Shown here: in pieces, positions 44,648-53,175 of the stretch
Layout of the letters: every line of letters starts with the position of its first letter
Numbering within the stretch: the first letter of the stretch is position 1
Assembly: GCA_037128595.1 (NCBI GenBank)
Contig: JBAXWB010000017.1
Span: 45,208 to 109,207 of the forward strand
Direction: 5' to 3'
From: a bacterium
Lineage (GTDB): Bacteria > Verrucomicrobiota > Kiritimatiellia > CAIKKV01 > CAITUY01
Length of the DNA stretch: 64,000 nt
The notes under the pieces: generated by a model
The model's input: only the letters and a program-made list of their open reading frames with translations
The model's database searches: none
What the model was told of the DNA's origin: nothing
Made by a program: the position numbers and the translations under genes

Positions 44648-46798
44648 CTATTTTTCCGTCATGACCCAGACGCCGCTCCATTCGGGGGGAGGGGTGGCCA
44701 GGAGGGTCTTGCATCGGCGCACATAGGCTGCCGCCGGAGCGTCCTGTGATTCAATTGAAGCGAAATGCGTCAGGGCTTCTGTCAACGAACCCGCGTAATA
44801 CCGGGCAAGTCCCAGGGCAAAGCGGTCCAGCACTTCATGGTGTTCCGCCGCATAGTCCGGGAGCATGGGTTCATAGACGCATACGGGCTCCTTGCGGCCC
44901 ACGACCTGAACCCGGGCGATTTCACGCACCGCGATGCGGTCATCGAGCTGCTTGCGGGTATGGCTGGAAATCAGCAGCGAGGTCCCGAACTGTTTGTTAA
45001 TCCCCTCCAGGCGCGCCGCCAGATTGCCGGCATCCCCCAGAAAGGTATAGTTGAAGCGCTGGCGCGAGCCCATATTGCCGACCACCACCGGGCCGCTGTT
45101 GAGGCCGATGCGTTGATACAGTTCCGCCCCGATCTGTTCCTTGTAGCCGGGGTTCAGTTCGGTCAGTTTGGACTGACACTCCAACGCCGTGTGGACGGCC
45201 AGTTGCGCATGATCCTTCTGGGCAAGCGGGGCATTCCAGAAGGCGATAATGGCATCGCCCTCATATTTATCCACCGTGCCGCCATGGCTGTAGATGATAT
45301 CGGTCATCGCGGTCAGGTAGTTGTTGAGCAGGGCGGTCAACTCCTGAGGATTCAAGTGCTCCGAGATGCTGGTGAACCCCCTGATGTCGGAGAAGAAAAT
45401 GGAGAGCTCGCGCAGTTCGCCGCCGAGTTTGAGCCGTTCCGGGTGCTGAACCAGTTCCTCGATGACGAGCGGGCTGAGATACTGTTTGAAGGCCCCTTTG
45501 ATGAACCGCTTCTGCTTACCCTCGGTGGCATAGTTCAGGGCGAGGGCGCCGATCAGGGCGAGGGTGGTGGCGACGAGCGGTGCAAGAATAGGGAGCCAGA
45601 GTCCTTGTGTATAGGCGAATCCTCCAGTCAGGATGGGGATGGTAAAGAATACCACAAAGGCCACAAGAGTTTGCCAGGTATGGCGTCCGAACCGGACCGA
45701 CAAGGAGGCGGCGCAGGCCAGTAGCAGAATCAGCAACATTCGCCAGATTCTTGGTGTTTCACGCATAATCTCCGAGGAAAGCAGGTTATCCAGGAAGGTG
45801 GCATGGATTTCGACCCCGGGAAATACGGAATCTACCGGGGAAGCCTTGAGATCAAACAGGCCGGGAGCTGTAAATCCAAAAAAAACATAGGTATTCCGGA
45901 ATGATTCCGGATTGATCAAGGGGGCTTTCCCTTCACGGAGCAACATCTCGGACTCAATGATGGCGGCAGCGTTTACCGTTTTGTGCGTTTGCGAACGTCC
46001 ACGGTAGCGAAGAATGGCGCATCCATTCCGATCGAGCGGAATACGATGGTCGCCAACGGTAAACCAGGGGAGTTCCATATGCATGGTTTGGTTGGTGGTT
46101 GACGCCAGCCAGACTCCCAGTCCCAGCGACGGAACAATCCGGCCGTCAAACATGCTGAACGGACGGATGCGGCGATAGAGGCCATCACGATCCGGATTTC
46201 CGAAAACCGTGGCAAGCAGCGTAGCGTTGGAGCCAACCTCAGGAATGGGGAATGACGCATGGGGTAATTGGAATGTATTGAGGGACGCTGGATTTTCCGT
46301 GGTTATTTTAAATTGCGGAGTCGGGATGCTGTGCATCCAGTTGGTGCTGCCCCCGGTTTCCTTCCCTACAAAAATGGCTCCCACGAAACCCGGAGTGGCG
46401 GCGATGGCTTTCCCGAATTCGGCGTCATCATCAACCCCCAGACTGGAGGGCTCGCTATAGATGACATCGAAGGCGACGGCCTTGACATGTGCCCGGGAAC
46501 AGAAGTTAAGAATGGCTCCATAAACTTGCCGGGGCCAAGGCCATGACCATCCCTGTTTGGAGCCCCAGTCCAGACTGTATTGATCCAGGAAAATAAGCCG
46601 GATTTTATCAGTGTCGGTTCCTGGCTTGGCAAACCAGGTCGCCCTTAGATCCCAAGTAAGGGACTCGCCCCGGTTCATCATGCGGGGATAAAACTGGGAA
46701 AGAGCCAAGGTGCAAATGGTAGCAAGCAAACCAATACCCAGTGCCTGCAGGAGGCGCAAACGCAGCGTACTGGCTGATTCCTTGCCCTCCGCCGGCAC
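44648..46798 (-). CDS. CHASE2-domain adenylate cyclase (class III)
   Basis: A 716-residue membrane signalling protein. A transmembrane helix near the N-terminus is followed by an extracytoplasmic CHASE2 sensor domain (about 45-350, LTWDLRATWFA, GFVGAIFVG, PEVGSNATLL, FGFTAPGLFDLKASP). Three transmembrane helices lie at about 360-430, and a class III cyclase domain at about 480-660. Catalytic residues are the two metal aspartates (FFSDIRGF, YEGDAIIAF), the adenine-selecting K in VDKYEGD, and NLAARLEG. A 50-residue tail follows. GTG start, one base after the M48 stop. It should make cAMP in response to a periplasmic cue, possibly linked to the M48/SH3 proteins encoded with it. Confidence 0.92.
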   Translation of the reverse strand: MPAEGKESASTLRLRLLQALGIGLLATICTLALSQFYPRMMNRGESLTWDLRATWFAKPGTDTDKIRLIFLDQYSLDWGSKQGWSWPWPRQVYGAILNFCSRAHVKAVAFDVIYSEPSSLGVDDDAEFGKAIAATPGFVGAIFVGKETGGSTNWMHSIPTPQFKITTENPASLNTFQLPHASFPIPEVGSNATLLATVFGNPDRDGLYRRIRPFSMFDGRIVPSLGLGVWLASTTNQTMHMELPWFTVGDHRIPLDRNGCAILRYRGRSQTHKTVNAAAIIESEMLLREGKAPLINPESFRNTYVFFGFTAPGLFDLKASPVDSVFPGVEIHATFLDNLLSSEIMRETPRIWRMLLILLLACAASLSVRFGRHTWQTLVAFVVFFTIPILTGGFAYTQGLWLPILAPLVATTLALIGALALNYATEGKQKRFIKGAFKQYLSPLVIEELVQHPERLKLGGELRELSIFFSDIRGFTSISEHLNPQELTALLNNYLTAMTDIIYSHGGTVDKYEGDAIIAFWNAPLAQKDHAQLAVHTALECQSKLTELNPGYKEQIGAELYQRIGLNSGPVVVGNMGSRQRFNYTFLGDAGNLAARLEGINKQFGTSLLISSHTRKQLDDRIAVREIARVQVVGRKEPVCVYEPMLPDYAAEHHEVLDRFALGLARYYAGSLTEALTHFASIESQDAPAAAYVRRCKTLLATPPPEWSGVWVMTEK

Positions 46799-46799
46799 C

Positions 46800-47702
46800 T
46801 TACAGTCCTCGCATATTATCGTTGAATCGCGCCTGACGCACCGCCGGCTCCACCGCAGGGGTGGTCCCGATCAACTTCGTCAGTTCCGTGATCCGGTCGG
46901 CGGGGGGAGGGTGGGTCTTGGCAAAGTCATGGCCACCGGGCTTGAGCTGCTTCTCCATCTGTTGCAGCATGGCGACCAGCCCGGACGGGGAATACCCAGC
47001 CCGCTGGAGGATGGTTACCGCCGCCTTGTCTGCATGGAATTCGTACTTGCGCGCATATCCGCTGTTCACCATTTTTGAAGTGATGTCGGAAATGGAGCCT
47101 TCGAATGCCTTGGTCAATTCAGCCACATTACTGCCCGCCAGGTTTTTTGCACCCTCGGCTAACAAGGTCGTGACGACGGCAGAATAGCGGCTCTTATCAA
47201 TGGCCTGCATGCCATGGTTCAGCTCCACATGGCCGATTTCATGGGCCAGGACGCCTGCCAGTGCTTCTTCATTCTTGCAACAGCGGAGCATGCCACGGGA
47301 GACGAGAATCAGGCCCCCGGGCGCCGCGAAGGCATTGATGTCAGGCGTGTCCATGACCAGGAAGTGATAGCCACCGAAGGTCTCCGGCTTGTCGGAGAAC
47401 ATCGCCAGGTATTGGCCAACCGTATTCAGGTAGGTGGTGAGAGCCTTCTGATCATAGGGTTTATTCTGGGAAAGAATGGTGGCCGCCACGGTGCGCCCGA
47501 TATAGTATTCCTGCTCGGGGGTCATGGACTCCGAAGCCTTGTCAATGGCACCCGCGCTCTTGTTGATCGACTCGGCCTGATCTTTAGAGATCACGCCGGC
47601 TGATGAGGCCAGCTCAGTACCCATTTCGGAAATTTTCCCCAAGGTGCCGCAGCCGGCTACCAGCAGGCATAACGAAAAAGCGATCAGATAGCGCGGGTTC
47701 AT
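46800..47702 (-). CDS. M48-family metalloprotease lipoprotein
   Basis: Periplasmic or outer-membrane zinc protease of 300 residues. The lipobox is LLVAGC at 14-19. The zinc motif HEIGH lies near 154 (GVLAHEIGHVELNHGM), with the third ligand E in YEFHADKAAVTIL. It resembles BepA/LoiP-like proteases that maintain outer-membrane proteins. Its start overlaps the SH3 gene stop by ATGA, and the cyclase gene follows by one base. Confidence 0.93.
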   Translation of the reverse strand: MNPRYLIAFSLCLLVAGCGTLGKISEMGTELASSAGVISKDQAESINKSAGAIDKASESMTPEQEYYIGRTVAATILSQNKPYDQKALTTYLNTVGQYLAMFSDKPETFGGYHFLVMDTPDINAFAAPGGLILVSRGMLRCCKNEEALAGVLAHEIGHVELNHGMQAIDKSRYSAVVTTLLAEGAKNLAGSNVAELTKAFEGSISDITSKMVNSGYARKYEFHADKAAVTILQRAGYSPSGLVAMLQQMEKQLKPGGHDFAKTHPPPADRITELTKLIGTTPAVEPAVRQARFNDNMRGL

Positions 47703-48184
47703 TTTGCACCTCCGGCGGACTGAAGCTTACCGTCTTTGGCGAATTCCTGGAGATCGGATATCGGGATCTTAATTTTCTCCATTTTATCGACTGGGGCGAA
47801 ATTGATCTCCTTGTGGTTATCCTTGAATTGTTTCTCCACATCGGAATTGAATCCCTTGCCCGCCAGTGCCATTTCGCCGCTGGAGGCGGTCGTCTGGGCG
47901 CCAGCCCCGGATTTCATGACAATCGTCTTCTTGGTGAGCGCGGAATTATGGAGCCAGCCCGATTGGCCGGAGGCACTGACTTGCATCCAGGCACCATTCT
48001 GGGATTGAACTGAAACTTTATCGCCATAGGCGAGTGAAGTGACGACTTTCCCTAAATAAGAGGGGGTTTCCCGGAGCTCCGCCTTATTGATCTGAACACT
48101 CATGATGGTGGCGGTAGCGGCGACTGCGGCTGCCAGCGAAAGCCCGAATACCCCTAGAGCCCAACAGAAACGTTTCATGTTCAT
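47699..48184 (-). CDS. Periplasmic bacterial SH3-domain protein
   Basis: A 161-residue protein with a signal peptide (WALGVFGLSLAAAVAATA), an SH3b domain at about 28-88 (MSVQINKAELRETPSYLGKVVTSLAYGDKVSVQSQNG, GWLHNSALTKK) and a charged C-terminal region without known motif. SH3b domains often bind peptidoglycan. First gene of the SH3-M48-cyclase operon. Confidence 0.82.
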   Translation of the reverse strand: MNMKRFCWALGVFGLSLAAAVAATATIMSVQINKAELRETPSYLGKVVTSLAYGDKVSVQSQNGAWMQVSASGQSGWLHNSALTKKTIVMKSGAGAQTTASSGEMALAGKGFNSDVEKQFKDNHKEINFAPVDKMEKIKIPISDLQEFAKDGKLQSAGGAK

Positions 48185-48284
48185 ATGCTAAAACTCCTTT
48201 TGTGATAATGACTATATAACAGACACTTATCCTCCTGCAAGCCGGTGTACAAGATCTTTTCTTAATGATATCGTCGGTTGATCT

Positions 48285-49919
48285 ATGAAAGTCGTATTTC
48301 TGGCCGTCAATTGTTCCTACTCCCATACCAGTCTCGCGGCCTGGAGTCTCCGTGCCATGGTGGATGAATCCGTCTGGGATTGGCGCACCCTGGAGGTGAC
48401 CATTAAAGATTCACCGGCCAAGGTATTGTCAGAGCTGATTGACGCCAAGCCGGATGTAGTGGCCGCCACGCTTTACCTCTTCAACCATGACTTTGTTGTC
48501 GGGATTCTCAAGTCGCTGCGTGTCACTTCTCCAGACTGCCGGATTGTGGTGGGCGGACCGGAATGTCTCGGGTCTAACGAGGCAGTGGCCGGCCCTGATG
48601 GATTTGCCACGATTGCCGTTCGGGGGGAGGGAGAAGTGGCCCTGCCCGAATTGCTTGAACGTTGGAGGACGGGGCAGCCGTGGTCGGATATCCCGGGCGT
48701 CTGTGGCTTGGATTCCCAAGGGGTCTATTGTGATCAGGGAACGGCGCCTGGCGTAGAGGACTTTGATGCGATCCCTCCCTTCTATCCGCGTGAGCTGATG
48801 GGGTTTCAGAAGCCTTTCATCCAGTTGGAGACATCCCGGGGCTGCGGGAACGGTTGCCTGTTCTGCACCAGTCGTCACACTGCGCGGCGCATTCATTCAC
48901 AGGATCGGGTCCGGGCCGATCTGCAGGCCATTGCTTCGGCCGGGGTCAAGGATGTGCGGATTGTGGATCGGACGTTCAATGAAGACCGTATGCGGGCCTT
49001 GATGCTGACCCGGCTGTTTCGCGATGAGTTCCCTATGCTCCGGTTTCATCTGGAAATAGAGCCAGCCCGGTTTAATCAGGAGTTGGCGGATGAATTTGCC
49101 AAGGCAGGACCCGGCCGGTTTCACCTCGAAGCGGGCATCCAGAGTTTAAATCCCGAAGTGTGCGCGACGATCGAGCGGGGCGCGACGGTCAATCGAACCT
49201 GTGAGGGCCTGAAACGCTTATGTCGTTTACCGGATATTGAGGTGCATGTGGATTTGATTGCCGGACTTCCCGGCAGCAAACTGTCTGACATTGTTGCTGA
49301 TCTGGAGGCCGTAATGTTGCTCCGGCCCGCCGAGATTCAGCTTGAGCGCTTAAAACTGTTGCCCGGCACCCCGCTGGCCGCGGATCCGGCGCGCTGGGGG
49401 CTGATCAGCAATCCCATTCCTCCTTATCAGGTCACGCAAACGTCTTCCCTATCCCCTGAAGAGTTGGGTCAGTCGGACCGGTTATCCAAACTGATTGACT
49501 GGTATTATAACGCAAAACCACTGCATTTGATCTTTGCCGAAGCGGTTGAAATTGATCCGTCATTTCTTACCCGGTTTGAGGCATGGAGCAGGGATCGTAT
49601 GGAGTTTACAGTCCGTCCCGGCCTTGAGGCAAGGTTCCAAACCTTGCATGCCTTTTTGCTCACCTGCGACGCCACGCTGGCGGTGGTGGCCGAGCGGTTA
49701 TGTTACCGGTGGTTCCGGCTTGGGTTCAGTGCCAGAAACGGCCTGCGTCCGGCGGTGTTATGGAAAAATGAACTGCCGCCAGAGGCCGTGCTGGTGGAAG
49801 GTGATGCCGGGGCCAGGGTCTCACGGAAGTGGCGGGTTGAATTACATCCGCCGCATCTGTTTTGCTATGGAACGGGGGCTTGCGGCGAACGGGCGGTCGT
49901 CGCCGTATATCGTTGCTAA
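48285..49919 (+). CDS. B12-binding radical SAM protein (DUF4080 type)
   Basis: A 544-residue protein. The N-terminal cobalamin-binding-like domain covers about 1-130 (VFLAVNCSYSHTSLAAWSLRAM, RIVVGGPECLG). The radical SAM core has the Fe4S4 cysteines in SRGCGNGCLFC (C-x3-C-x2-C) near 185, then FNEDRMRALML and VHVDLIAGLPG. The C-terminal portion matches the DUF4080 class. Substrate unknown. A 100-base gap separates it from the divergent SH3 operon. Confidence 0.88.
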   Translation: MKVVFLAVNCSYSHTSLAAWSLRAMVDESVWDWRTLEVTIKDSPAKVLSELIDAKPDVVAATLYLFNHDFVVGILKSLRVTSPDCRIVVGGPECLGSNEAVAGPDGFATIAVRGEGEVALPELLERWRTGQPWSDIPGVCGLDSQGVYCDQGTAPGVEDFDAIPPFYPRELMGFQKPFIQLETSRGCGNGCLFCTSRHTARRIHSQDRVRADLQAIASAGVKDVRIVDRTFNEDRMRALMLTRLFRDEFPMLRFHLEIEPARFNQELADEFAKAGPGRFHLEAGIQSLNPEVCATIERGATVNRTCEGLKRLCRLPDIEVHVDLIAGLPGSKLSDIVADLEAVMLLRPAEIQLERLKLLPGTPLAADPARWGLISNPIPPYQVTQTSSLSPEELGQSDRLSKLIDWYYNAKPLHLIFAEAVEIDPSFLTRFEAWSRDRMEFTVRPGLEARFQTLHAFLLTCDATLAVVAERLCYRWFRLGFSARNGLRPAVLWKNELPPEAVLVEGDAGARVSRKWRVELHPPHLFCYGTGACGERAVVAVYRC

Positions 49920-49963
49920 AGCCTTTCATTAAAGCTTGAGCATGATAAGCTGTGGCACATCCG

Positions 49964-49988
49964 AGGCGGATTTTAAGCGGATCCGCCT
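49964..49988. other. Hairpin AGGCGGAT/ATCCGCCT upstream of yceH-like gene
   Basis: An 8-bp perfect stem with a 9-base loop, 45 bases after the radical SAM gene stop and about 25 before the next start. No T tract follows, so a terminator is unlikely. It may be a leader structure or a repeat. Confidence 0.4.
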
Positions 49989-50013
49989 TGAGAGATATAC
50001 GGAGACATGACAG

Positions 50014-50679
50014 ATGGAACCGACCTTGAGCCAAATCGAAATACGAGTGCTAGCCTGTCTGGTTGAAAAATCCCTTTCAACCCCTGAATATTATCCCATG
50101 ACGCTCAACGCCCTGACAATGGCGTGTAATCAAAAATCAAACCGCGATCCCGTGATGCAACTGTCCGATCAGGATGCCGTGCGGGCGCTGGATTCCCTGC
50201 GGGACCGCAGGCTGGCCTGGGCGGTCACGCTGGCGGGCAGCCGTACTCCCAAGTATCGCCACCATATTGAGGACGTCTACCCGTTGTTGTTACCGCAATT
50301 GGCCGTGTTGTGCGAGCTGATGTTGCGAGGTCCGCAAACGGTGGGTGAACTCCGGACCCATGCCGGGCGTTTGTGTGATTTTGCCTCCATCGAAGAAGTA
50401 CTGCCCGTCCTCCAGCAATTAATGGCTTGGACAGGTGGTGGCCTGGCCGCGGTTGCCCCGCGCCGACCCGGGCAACGGGAGGAACGGTATACACACCTGC
50501 TGGGAGGGGGGGTCCCTGAGGAGACTGAACTCGGAGGGGGGGCTGGTGAACCCGCCCGCCAGACGGTTATGGCTGAGAATGACCGCCTGGCCGCGCTGGA
50601 AATAAAAGTGGCGTCGCTGGAAGATGAACTGGCTCGCCTAAAGGCCCAGTTTGCTGATTTTGCAGGGCAGTTTAAATAA
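50014..50679 (+). CDS. yceH: YceH-family protein (DUF480)
   Basis: A 221-residue protein of the YceH family: two winged-helix domains (PTLSQIEIRVLACLVEKSLSTPEYYPMTLN; MLRGPQTVGELRTHAGRL) and a C-terminal coiled coil (LAALEIKVASLEDELARLKAQF). Function unknown in all bacteria; length matches. The start follows GGAGA-type sequence. A Gly-rich stretch at about 165-180 is a local insertion. Confidence 0.92.
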   Translation: MEPTLSQIEIRVLACLVEKSLSTPEYYPMTLNALTMACNQKSNRDPVMQLSDQDAVRALDSLRDRRLAWAVTLAGSRTPKYRHHIEDVYPLLLPQLAVLCELMLRGPQTVGELRTHAGRLCDFASIEEVLPVLQQLMAWTGGGLAAVAPRRPGQREERYTHLLGGGVPEETELGGGAGEPARQTVMAENDRLAALEIKVASLEDELARLKAQFADFAGQFK

Positions 50680-50710
50680 TGTATTTCCATAGAAAGGATC
50701 AAAAGACTCA

Positions 50711-50977
50711 ATGAAAAAACACAAACATATCATTGTCGGTGTTCATATCACAGATCGGGTTAAGCATGCGGGTTCTGTCCAGAAGGTGCTCACGGATTAC
50801 GGGGTGCATATCAAGACACGACTGGGGCTGCACGACGTAGATGGAAAGGCCTCATCCTCCAGCGGTATCATCCTGCTCGAATTAGTTGGTGATGAAACAA
50901 AATGCTCGTCCATTATCAAAAAGCTCACGGCCATTCGCGGGGTTGAAGCGAAAAAAATAGTATTCAGCCATGACTGA
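50711..50977 (+). CDS. Small TM1266-like (NikR C-terminal fold) protein
   Basis: An 88-residue protein. The ferredoxin-like ACT/NikR-C pattern is visible: an opening strand (HIIVGVHITDR), KVLTDYGVHIKTRLGLHD in the middle, and IILLELVGDETKCSSIIKKLTAIRGVEAKKIVF at the end. This fits the family called iron-only hydrogenase system regulator. No hydrogenase gene is in the window. Its stop overlaps the next gene start by eight bases. AAGGA lies before the ATG. Confidence 0.7.
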   Translation: MKKHKHIIVGVHITDRVKHAGSVQKVLTDYGVHIKTRLGLHDVDGKASSSSGIILLELVGDETKCSSIIKKLTAIRGVEAKKIVFSHD

Positions 50978-51959
50978 TGTGCTCTTGAGCAAAGCCTGTC
51001 TGTTTCATACCGACTTAAATAGTTCCGCGGTGTGTCTCGGGACGGCGCTCATGGGGTCAACGATCGCCGAGGCGCACGCCTTTCAAATGCTGGACAGTTA
51101 CGTCGAGGCCGGCGGTAACTTCCTGGATTCCGCCCGTGTTTATGCGGATTGGCTACCGGGGGGCACCTCTGCGAGTGAACGTACCGTCGGGAACTGGATC
51201 AAGACCCGCAAGAACAGGCCTCAGATTATTCTCGCGACCAAAGGCGGGCACCCGCCGTTGTCCGAAATGGGCAAGAGCCGGCTCGCGCGAAAAGATCTGG
51301 AGCAGGATATCGAGTTGAGTTTGGGATGCCTGGCGGTTGACCAGATTGATCTCTATTGGTTGCACCGGGATGATCCCGCCCGAGACGTTGGCGAAATCAT
51401 GGAGACCATGGATGCCTTGATCCAGTCCGGGAAAATCAGGTATTTCGGCTGCTCCAACTGGCGGGTAAACCGGGTCGCAGAAGCCCTCGCGTATTCATCG
51501 GCTCATGGCCTTGCCGGATTTGTCGCCATGCAGAACCTCTGGTCCCTTGCCCATGCTGACATGAAGTGCTTTCCTGACGATTCCTTGCAAACGATGGATC
51601 CCGCCGCCATCCACTTGTGTCAAGAGAAGGGCCTAGCCATCATCCCTTATTCCTCCCAGGCGAACGGTTTTTTCACCAAATGTGCGCATGCGGGGAAAAT
51701 GCATTACGATTCCGCCATCAAAGGCCCCTACGAATCGGCGCTGAACTATGCCCGTCTCCGGGCCGCGGTCCGGATCGCCAAACGAATGTCAGCCTCTGTG
51801 ACTGACGTGGCTCTAGCCTATCTGATCTCCCAGCGTGCCCTGACCATTCCCGTTATTGGCCCCCGGTCCAATGACCAGCTCATGGAAAGCCTTCGCAACC
51901 CAGGCCTTCGTCTTGACCGTGAAACCCTCTGCGAACTTGAGGCGGGAGATATCCCTTAA
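50970..51959 (+). CDS. Aldo/keto reductase
   Basis: A 329-residue NAD(P)H-dependent TIM-barrel reductase. The catalytic tetrad can be placed in DSARVYADW (D and Y), ILATKGGH (K) and YWLHRDDP (H). The cofactor-binding end is VIGPRSNDQLMESL. Translationally linked to the TM1266-like gene by an eight-base overlap. The substrate is not clear; sugar or ketone reduction is typical for this branch. Confidence 0.92.
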   Translation: MTDVLLSKACLFHTDLNSSAVCLGTALMGSTIAEAHAFQMLDSYVEAGGNFLDSARVYADWLPGGTSASERTVGNWIKTRKNRPQIILATKGGHPPLSEMGKSRLARKDLEQDIELSLGCLAVDQIDLYWLHRDDPARDVGEIMETMDALIQSGKIRYFGCSNWRVNRVAEALAYSSAHGLAGFVAMQNLWSLAHADMKCFPDDSLQTMDPAAIHLCQEKGLAIIPYSSQANGFFTKCAHAGKMHYDSAIKGPYESALNYARLRAAVRIAKRMSASVTDVALAYLISQRALTIPVIGPRSNDQLMESLRNPGLRLDRETLCELEAGDIP

Positions 51960-51966
51960 CGCAATT

Positions 51967-53061
51967 TCAGCCGCCCACGGGGGCACTCCACGAACGGTGA
52001 TCCTCCGCCTCGGGCAACCGGGGAAAGGTGTGGCGGTGAACGTCATGCGCTTGCGATCGGGTGACGATCAACCGGTTGTTGGTTGTCCCAAAGCCATTGG
52101 GAACATGATCCGTACAGTCCGGGCCATTGCTCCATTCTCCGTTCACAATATATTTATATTCGTAGGTTCCCAGCGGGAGCAGGAGCATGGCGGAATAGGT
52201 CCGCTTTCCATGATAACCTAGTTTAAGTGCGGTCGGATTCCAGTTATTAAAGGTTCCGGCAACATATACTTTCGTTTTCGGGGGGGCATGGAATTTGAAC
52301 AGGACCCACTCCTTGGGCTCCGGTTTCTGTAAATGACCGCGCAGTTCCCCTTCATATTCCGGGCTGACCGGTTTTGCAGGGTTATATTCGGGACTCTTCC
52401 GGATGGCTTCCCGCGTGAGCTCGACAAAGACCTTCATCTCGTCCCAACTCACCTTGCTGATCCACTGAGGGGACACGAGGAAAAGCCTGTCCGGCAACCA
52501 GTTCCGAGTGTTCACCACCAGATAACGAAGGGTCCACGTCGCGTCATCGATAATGAAATCCTCGACATGGCCGATGTGGCCATCAGTGGCCTGAACGCCG
52601 AAATCCGTGACTTCCCATGTACTGCGCAGATGCGGATCGATTTTACGCATTCCTGACGAGAGCGTCTCGGCGGCCAGCACGCCAAATATGGGGGGGGCGG
52701 TGAGGGATCCATATCCAGGAGGCGCATAGTAGGTTTCCCCCCAATACCCCGGCCAGGCATAGTGATGATGCAACTCAATCTCATGTTGGCGTGAGACGGG
52801 TTCATCCAGGTCAGTGGTAGGACTGCTCTGGACCTGGGCCAAGGTTAAATTTACGGGGATCACGTGCTTTCCCCAGTCGGGTCTGCCTAAAGCCATCATG
52901 GGGATGAGAAACTGGCGCCCCGATGGTCCCTTCTTCATCTTGACAGTCATGTAGCGCAGGCTCCATGTCAGGTCATCAAAATAGAATTGCTCCACTGTTC
53001 CCGCGTCGCCATCGATTGTCCGGACAATGCAGTTGACTGTGTTGCTTAGGCTGTAGTTCAC
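51967..53061 (-). CDS. Two PRC-barrel-like domains fused to a CBM48/AMPK-type glycogen-binding domain
   Basis: A 364-residue soluble protein with an unusual architecture. Two PRC-barrel-like units lie at about 1-70 (DAGTVEQFYFDDLTWSLRYMTVK) and 145-215 (GHIGHVEDFIIDDATWTLRYLVVN), clearly duplicated. A proline/tyrosine-rich linker (HHHYAWPGYWGETYYAPPGYG) joins them. The C-terminal domain at about 270-345 is a CBM48 fold (KVYVAGTFNNWNP, YEYKYIVNGEWSNGP). Start GTG 53061 sits four bases after AGGAGG. It may tether something to glycogen or starch, but no enzyme domain is present. Confidence 0.82.
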   Translation of the reverse strand: MNYSLSNTVNCIVRTIDGDAGTVEQFYFDDLTWSLRYMTVKMKKGPSGRQFLIPMMALGRPDWGKHVIPVNLTLAQVQSSPTTDLDEPVSRQHEIELHHHYAWPGYWGETYYAPPGYGSLTAPPIFGVLAAETLSSGMRKIDPHLRSTWEVTDFGVQATDGHIGHVEDFIIDDATWTLRYLVVNTRNWLPDRLFLVSPQWISKVSWDEMKVFVELTREAIRKSPEYNPAKPVSPEYEGELRGHLQKPEPKEWVLFKFHAPPKTKVYVAGTFNNWNPTALKLGYHGKRTYSAMLLLPLGTYEYKYIVNGEWSNGPDCTDHVPNGFGTTNNRLIVTRSQAHDVHRHTFPRLPEAEDHRSWSAPVGG

Positions 53062-53175
53062 GGTGCCTCCTAATGGTTGTAGGGTTGCACGAACACTCTA
53101 TGACAGCTCAGCGATGGCGCGCTATCAGGGAAGCCCCGATTTCAGGGGGGGGAAATCCCCTATGCCAGGGAATCG

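Noticed and set aside
44765..45724. Plus-strand open frame of about 319 codons opposite the CHASE2 cyclase
   Set aside because: The minus frame carries the cyclase catalytic motifs, and the plus frame has no recognisable domain.
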